From: CAZGMC01 sp964526565
GTDB lineage: Bacteria; Pseudomonadota; Alphaproteobacteria; DSM-16000; Inquilinaceae
Length of the DNA stretch: 9,652 nucleotides
Assembly: GCA_964526565.1 (NCBI GenBank)
Contig: CAZGMC010000122.1
Location: 1-9,652 of the forward strand
Direction of reading: 5' to 3'
The translations under genes and the position numbers were made by a program. This document shows, in pieces, positions 6,159 through 9,652 of the stretch (positions within the stretch are counted from its first letter, which is position 1; each line of letters starts with the position of its first letter). The notes beneath the pieces are model-generated. The model saw only the letters and a program-made list of their open reading frames with translations, was not told the DNA's origin and ran no database searches.

Positions 6159-6225
6159 GCCGGCGCCCCGTGCCGCCGCCGGCCCGTGTCCGCCCCAGCG
6201 CATCCTCCAGCCAAAGGCGCCGCCC

Positions 6226-8256
6226 ATGAGCGACCACATCCGCATCGGTGACCAGCCGCCGCGCGTGCAGTACTACGCCGACGGCGCACAGACCCAGTTC
6301 GCCTTTCCCTTCCCGGTCTTCACCGCCGACGACCTGCAGGTCTTCCTGGACAACGGCCGCGTCACCGGCGGCTATTCGGTGGCCGGCGCCGGCGCCAGCG
6401 CCGGCGGCTCGGTCACCTTCGACGAGGCGCCGGCCGTCGGCCGCATCGTCACCCTGCGCCGCAAGGTGCCGATCCGCCGCCTGACCGACTTCCTGCAGGG
6501 CGGCGACCTGCGCGCCGACAGCTTCAACGACGAGTTCGACCGCCACACGGCCATCGCCCAGCAGCTCGCCGACGATCTGGCCCGCACCATCCGCGCCGCC
6601 GAGTTCGACAAGGCCGCCGTGCTGGAGCTGCCGGCGCGCGACGTGCGTGCCGACAAGGCGCTGGTGTTCGATGCCACGGGCAATGTTTCGGTGGCGTCGC
6701 TCGAGCTGCCGTCCGGCGTCGTCACCCATTTCGAGGCGCCGGCCAGCGGCGCGGTCAGCCGCTCGCTGACCGCCAAGCTGGCCGACGTGCTGTCGGTGCG
6801 GGATTTCGGCGCCGCCGGCGACGGCCTGGCCGACGACACGCCGGCCTTCACCGCCGCCCTGGCCGGCAGCACGGCGGTGTACGTGCCGCCGGGCACCTAC
6901 CGCGTCACCGGCACCATCACCCTGGGCCACGGGCGCACGCTCTACGGCGCCGGCAACGCCTCGGTGATCGACGCCGGCACCGCCGCCGTGCCGCTGGTCG
7001 AGCTGACCGCCGGCTACGCGGCGCTGCACCACCTGCGCCTGGTCGGCGGCAGCATCGGCGTCCGCCTGTACGGCCGCGACGGGCCGTGCGTGCAGAACGC
7101 CGTGCACGACCTGTCGATCTGGGGCGCCGGCACCGGCATCCTGCTCGACGGCTGGAACGACCCCGACGATCCCTGCTACTGGAACAATTTTCACAACGTC
7201 CTGGTGGCGCAGCCGGCGGTCCACGGCATCCACCTGACCCGCAGCGGCGGCGGCGACACGCCCAACGCCAACCGCTTTTCCCGGGTGCGCGTCTACAGCC
7301 TGAGCGCCGCCATCTCCGGCAGCGGCCTCTATGTCGAGCAGGGGCGGTTCAACAACAGCTTCACCGACTGCGAGGTCAACCTGTCGGTCACGGCGCACAG
7401 TTGCGTCCGGATCGGCCCCGGCAGCGACAAGACGCTGCTGGTCGACCTCTACACCGAGACGGTCGGCGAGGTGGCCAACGTGCTGCTCGAGGCCGGATCG
7501 GTGGAGACGGCGATCACCAACCTGCTGTCGGCCAGCGCCGGCCCGGCGATCTGGGACTTCTCCGGCGGCGCCTACACTGCGGTCAACGCCGGCTATCCGG
7601 ACAAGAACCGGCTGCGCCTGACCCGCGTCTCCGAGCTGGTCGTCGAGCGGCTGCGCTTCGACACCGAATATCTGGAGCCCGAGACGGGCGGCCTGGTCGA
7701 GCTGGACCTGGCCGCCTCGGTCTATCTGGTCAGCGCCTTTGGCGGCGCAGTCGAGGCGCGGCTGCCCGCCGCGGGCGACGCCAATGGCCACCACGTCGTC
7801 CTGAAGAAGACCGACATCGGCAACCATCCGGTGACCGTGACCGAGGCGGGCGGCGCCGGGCCCGACGGCGGGACGGTCACGCTGGCCAGCCGCAACGACC
7901 ATGTCACCGTGGTCTCCAACGGCGCCACCTGGCACGTGGTCGGCGGCAACCGGGCACCGGCGAACGCCTGGTTCCACGAGGCCGCCGGCCTGTTCGAGCC
8001 GGACCTGACCCGCCGCGTCTATCTGGTCAGCGCCTTCACCGGCGCCGTCGAGGTGCGCCTGCCGGCGGCGGCCGCGGCCGGTGCCGTGGGCCGCATCGCC
8101 ACCATCAAGAAGAGCGACCCCTCGGGCAACGCGGTCACCGTCACCGAGGCCGGCGGGGCGGGACCGGACGGCGCAACGGTCATGCTGGCCGGCCAGCATG
8201 CCTTCGTCACCGTGTTCTCCAATGGTGCCGCCTGGCACGTCATCGGCAAGGGCTGA
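6226..8256 (+). CDS. tail fibre/tailspike: T7 gp17-like anchor, pectate-lyase-3 beta-helix, duplicated C-terminal module
   Basis: This 676-residue protein has clear domains. Residues about 10-120 match the T7 tail fibre N-terminal anchor that attaches to the tail (YYADGAQTQFAFPFPVF at 16-32; RRLTDFLQGGDLRADSFNDE around 84-103). A helical linker follows. At about 190 a pectate_lyase_3-type beta-helix begins with the hallmark SVRDFGAAGDGLADDT (190-205) and VPPGTYRV (220-227). Such spikes bind and often cleave capsule or lipopolysaccharide, but no catalytic residues can be assigned here. The helix runs to about 480. The C-terminus is two tandem ~80-residue modules (about 490-572 and 589-676) sharing VYLVSAF, KK(T/S)D, VTVTEAGGAGPDG and WHV(V/I)G. 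Shine-Dalgarno AAAGG lies at 6213-6217, 8 nt from the ATG. The gene is preceded by a 67-bp gap with a weak 7-bp hairpin (6159-6183). It acts in host recognition outside the cell. Confidence 0.88.
   Translation: MSDHIRIGDQPPRVQYYADGAQTQFAFPFPVFTADDLQVFLDNGRVTGGYSVAGAGASAGGSVTFDEAPAVGRIVTLRRKVPIRRLTDFLQGGDLRADSFNDEFDRHTAIAQQLADDLARTIRAAEFDKAAVLELPARDVRADKALVFDATGNVSVASLELPSGVVTHFEAPASGAVSRSLTAKLADVLSVRDFGAAGDGLADDTPAFTAALAGSTAVYVPPGTYRVTGTITLGHGRTLYGAGNASVIDAGTAAVPLVELTAGYAALHHLRLVGGSIGVRLYGRDGPCVQNAVHDLSIWGAGTGILLDGWNDPDDPCYWNNFHNVLVAQPAVHGIHLTRSGGGDTPNANRFSRVRVYSLSAAISGSGLYVEQGRFNNSFTDCEVNLSVTAHSCVRIGPGSDKTLLVDLYTETVGEVANVLLEAGSVETAITNLLSASAGPAIWDFSGGAYTAVNAGYPDKNRLRLTRVSELVVERLRFDTEYLEPETGGLVELDLAASVYLVSAFGGAVEARLPAAGDANGHHVVLKKTDIGNHPVTVTEAGGAGPDGGTVTLASRNDHVTVVSNGATWHVVGGNRAPANAWFHEAAGLFEPDLTRRVYLVSAFTGAVEVRLPAAAAAGAVGRIATIKKSDPSGNAVTVTEAGGAGPDGATVMLAGQHAFVTVFSNGAAWHVIGKG
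7693..8256 (+). repeat. tandem duplication in the tail fibre C-terminus (period 297 bp, 99 aa)
   Basis: Two in-frame copies are present, about residues 490-572 and 589-676. They share the peptides VYLVSAF and VTVTEAGGAGPDG and the ending SNGA.WHV.G. At DNA level a 20-bp block is identical at 7720-7739 and 8017-8036. Elsewhere many differences are at third codon positions, suggesting an old duplication kept under protein-level selection. Similar beta-rich modules recur at the ends of many phage fibres. Confidence 0.8.
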
Positions 8257-8261
8257 TGCGC

Positions 8262-8582
8262 ATGTCCACCACCGACATCGAAGCGCTGCGCCGGCAGATC
8301 GCGCAGCTGCTGCCGGCGGCCATGGCGCGCTGCGTCGCCAGCTACCGCAGTTTTGCCCTGGGCGATTGCGATGAGCCTGAGGGGGCACCGGACTTCGGCC
8401 GGCACCACGCCGCCTGCCGGGCAGCGCTCAACCACCTCGACGCCCTGACCCGGCTGGCCCGCTGGGCCTCGGCCGATGCCGGCACCGCCGCCGCCTTCGA
8501 CGAGACCGAGCTGGCCGGCATGGCCAAGGCGGCCCGCGCCGCCCTGTCCATCCATCGGCAGCATCCGGAAGACGGGCCATGA
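8262..8582 (+). CDS. hypothetical phage protein, 106 aa; candidate small terminase subunit by position
   Basis: The protein has 106 residues and is almost entirely helical, with heptad-like hydrophobic spacing (IEALRRQIAQLLPAAMARCV; then HHAACRAALNHLDALTRLAR). I do not recognise its family with confidence. It sits between fibre and large terminase, where T7 has gp18 (small terminase, 89 aa) and small lysis genes. A small terminase is therefore a reasonable guess, but no helix-turn-helix is evident. It has no transmembrane segment, so it is not a holin. There are two possible starts. The ATG at 8256 forms TGATG with the fibre stop but sits only 3 nt after AAGGG (8248-8252). The ATG at 8262 has better 9-nt spacing and is preferred. 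Its stop overlaps the terminase start by ATGA (8579-8582). Confidence 0.7.
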   Translation: MSTTDIEALRRQIAQLLPAAMARCVASYRSFALGDCDEPEGAPDFGRHHAACRAALNHLDALTRLARWASADAGTAAAFDETELAGMAKAARAALSIHRQHPEDGP

Positions 8583-9652
8583 TCGCGCTGACCCTGGCCG
8601 AGTTCATCGAGATCTGGAACCACGAGGTCCAGAGCCTGGCCACGCCGGAACACCACCACCGCATGGCCCGCTGGCTGCAGGCATGCTGGGACGGCGGGTA
8701 CCGGCAGCTGCTGCTCATGGCCTTCCGCAACAGCGGCAAGTCGACCCTGATCGGGCTGTTCGCGGCGTGGCTGCTGCGCGGCAACCCGGACCTGCGCCTG
8801 CTGGTGCTGGCCGCCGACCTGGCGCTGGCGCGCAAGATGGTGCGCAACACCCGGCGCATTGTCGAGCGCCACCCGGGGACGCGCCACCTGCTGCCGCGGC
8901 GGCGCGACCAGTGGGCGGCCGAGCGGTTCGCCGTGGCCCGGCCGAGCGAACTGCGCGACCCGTCGATGCTGGCCCGCGGCATCCACGCCAACCTGACCGG
9001 CAGCCGCGCCGATGTGGTCATCTGCGACGACGTCGAGGTGCCCAACACCTGTGACACCGCGCTCAAGCGCGCCGACCTGCGCACCCGCCTGGCCGAGGTG
9101 GAGTACGTGCTGTGTCCCGGCGGGCTGCAGCTCTATGTCGGCACGCCGCACACCTACTATACGATCTATGCCGACGCGGCGCGGCCGGAGGCGGGCGAGA
9201 CGGTGCCGTTCCTGGACGGCTTCACGCGGCTGGAGATCCCGCTGCTCGGCCGCGACGGCGAGAGCGCCTGGCCGGAGCGGTTCAACAAGCGCTCGATCGG
9301 CCAGATCCGGCGCCACACCGGGCCGAACAAGTTCGCCAGCCAGATGCAGCTGCGCCCGGTCAACATCGTCGACAGCCGCCTCGATGCCGACCGGCTGCGC
9401 CCCTATGACGGCGAGCCGGACTACCGCGAGTGCGGCGGCCGCGCCGAGCTGACCCTGAACGGCCGCCGCCTGGTCTCGGCGAGCTGCTGGTGGGACCCGG
9501 CCTTCGGCGGCGCCAGTGCGGCCGGCCGCGGCGACGGCAGCGTCATCGCCGCCGTCTACGGCGACGGCGACGGCCACCGGTTCCTGCACCGCATCCGCTG
9601 GCTGAACGGCGGCGGGCTGGCGGGCGGCGGGCTGGCGGGCGGCGGGCTGGCG
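8579..9652 (+). CDS. phage terminase large subunit (T7 gp19/DNA maturase B-like), 3' truncated by the window
   Basis: 358 residues are visible and the frame is still open at the edge. The ATPase domain has a Walker A motif, FRNSGKST (49-56), a Walker B motif, ADVVICDDVE (144-153), and a coupling-type motif, LYVGTPH (185-191). The nuclease domain begins with SCWWDPAFGG, where Asp306 is the likely first metal-binding residue of the RNase H-like fold, and continues with GDGSVIAAVYGD. The protein pumps DNA into the prohead through the portal and cuts genome ends. T7 gp19 is 586 aa, so perhaps a quarter to a third of this one is missing. The start is fixed by the ATGA overlap and GGAAG at 8567-8571. 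After LHRIRWLN the reading turns into three GGGLA repeats, which is unusual for this family and coincides with the window edge. Confidence 0.9.
   Translation, partial: MIALTLAEFIEIWNHEVQSLATPEHHHRMARWLQACWDGGYRQLLLMAFRNSGKSTLIGLFAAWLLRGNPDLRLLVLAADLALARKMVRNTRRIVERHPGTRHLLPRRRDQWAAERFAVARPSELRDPSMLARGIHANLTGSRADVVICDDVEVPNTCDTALKRADLRTRLAEVEYVLCPGGLQLYVGTPHTYYTIYADAARPEAGETVPFLDGFTRLEIPLLGRDGESAWPERFNKRSIGQIRRHTGPNKFASQMQLRPVNIVDSRLDADRLRPYDGEPDYRECGGRAELTLNGRRLVSASCWWDPAFGGASAAGRGDGSVIAAVYGDGDGHRFLHRIRWLNGGGLAGGGLAGGGLA
9608..9652. repeat. three copies of a 15-bp tandem repeat at the window edge
   Basis: GGCGGCGGGCTGGCG is repeated exactly three times (9608-9622, 9623-9637, 9638-9652) and the sequence stops at the end of the third copy. 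In the terminase frame each copy encodes GGGLA. The perfect identity at a contig-like edge suggests either a true microsatellite on which assembly failed, or an assembly artefact. Confidence 0.75.

Noticed and set aside
6159..6183. 7-bp inverted repeat GCCGGCG/CGCCGGC after the gp14-like gene as a terminator
   Set aside because: The 11-nt loop, short GC stem and lack of any T-run make it no better than expected by chance in this composition.
6040..8388. 782-codon open frame on the minus strand
   Set aside because: It lies entirely antisense to the well-identified tail fibre gene and gives Val/Gly/Ala/Asp/Arg-rich low-complexity protein, as expected from GC-biased codon positions.
8342..9589. 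415-codon open frame on the minus strand
   Set aside because: It is antisense to the terminase, which has clear Walker motifs; the antisense product is compositionally biased and has no domain signature.
1..9652. CRISPR array, retron, diversity-generating retroelement, tRNA or other RNA gene
   Set aside because: I saw no regularly spaced repeats with unique spacers, no reverse transcriptase motif and no cloverleaf-like sequence; the repeats present are short and tandem.

Overview
The window is very GC-rich (roughly 70%), with strong G/C preference at third codon positions. It looks like an alphaproteobacterial genome, probably Rhodospirillales-like, carrying part of a T7-like (podovirus-type) phage or prophage. 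The host is inferred from composition and the style of the phage proteins. No 16S gene, tRNA gene, integrase or host marker is present to confirm it.

Left part (1-1815). A tandem 11-bp repeat opens the window. It is followed by a somewhat AT-richer upstream region and a 296-residue protein I do not recognise (200-1090, + strand). Convergent to it, on the minus strand (1119-1351), lies a collapsed toxin-antitoxin module. It consists of the N-terminal third of a Phd/YefM-type antitoxin joined out of frame to the last ~45 residues of a VapC-type PIN-domain toxin, with everything between deleted. Upstream of that remnant is a perfect TTGACA box with a TATAGG-N8-CCTATA palindrome (1444-1473). Next comes about 330 bp of extremely GC-rich, repeat- and hairpin-containing non-coding DNA that leads into the capsid gene.

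Right part (1816-9652, all + strand). This is a virion morphogenesis block in T7 late-gene order: major capsid protein; terminator-like double hairpin; small 88-residue capsid-neighbour protein; strong intrinsic terminator; tail tubular protein A-like adaptor (gp11); tail tubular protein B-like nozzle (gp12); gp14-like internal virion protein; tail fibre/spike with a gp17-like anchor, a pectate-lyase-3 beta-helix and a duplicated C-terminal module; a 106-residue unknown protein; and the large terminase subunit, which runs off the right edge. From the adaptor gene onward the genes are tightly packed, with TGATG or ATGA overlaps at most junctions, which suggests one translationally coupled late operon.

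The capsid forms the head, the adaptor and nozzle build the short tail, the gp14-like protein would be carried inside the head and ejected, the fibre binds and possibly degrades a surface polysaccharide, and the terminase packages DNA. No portal, scaffold, gp15/gp16-like ejection proteins, lysis genes, polymerase or integrase are visible, so the unit is either incomplete here or arranged differently from T7. I did not find a clearly new system. The most notable unexplained elements are the TA remnant, the palindromic promoter with its structured leader, and the duplicated fibre tip.
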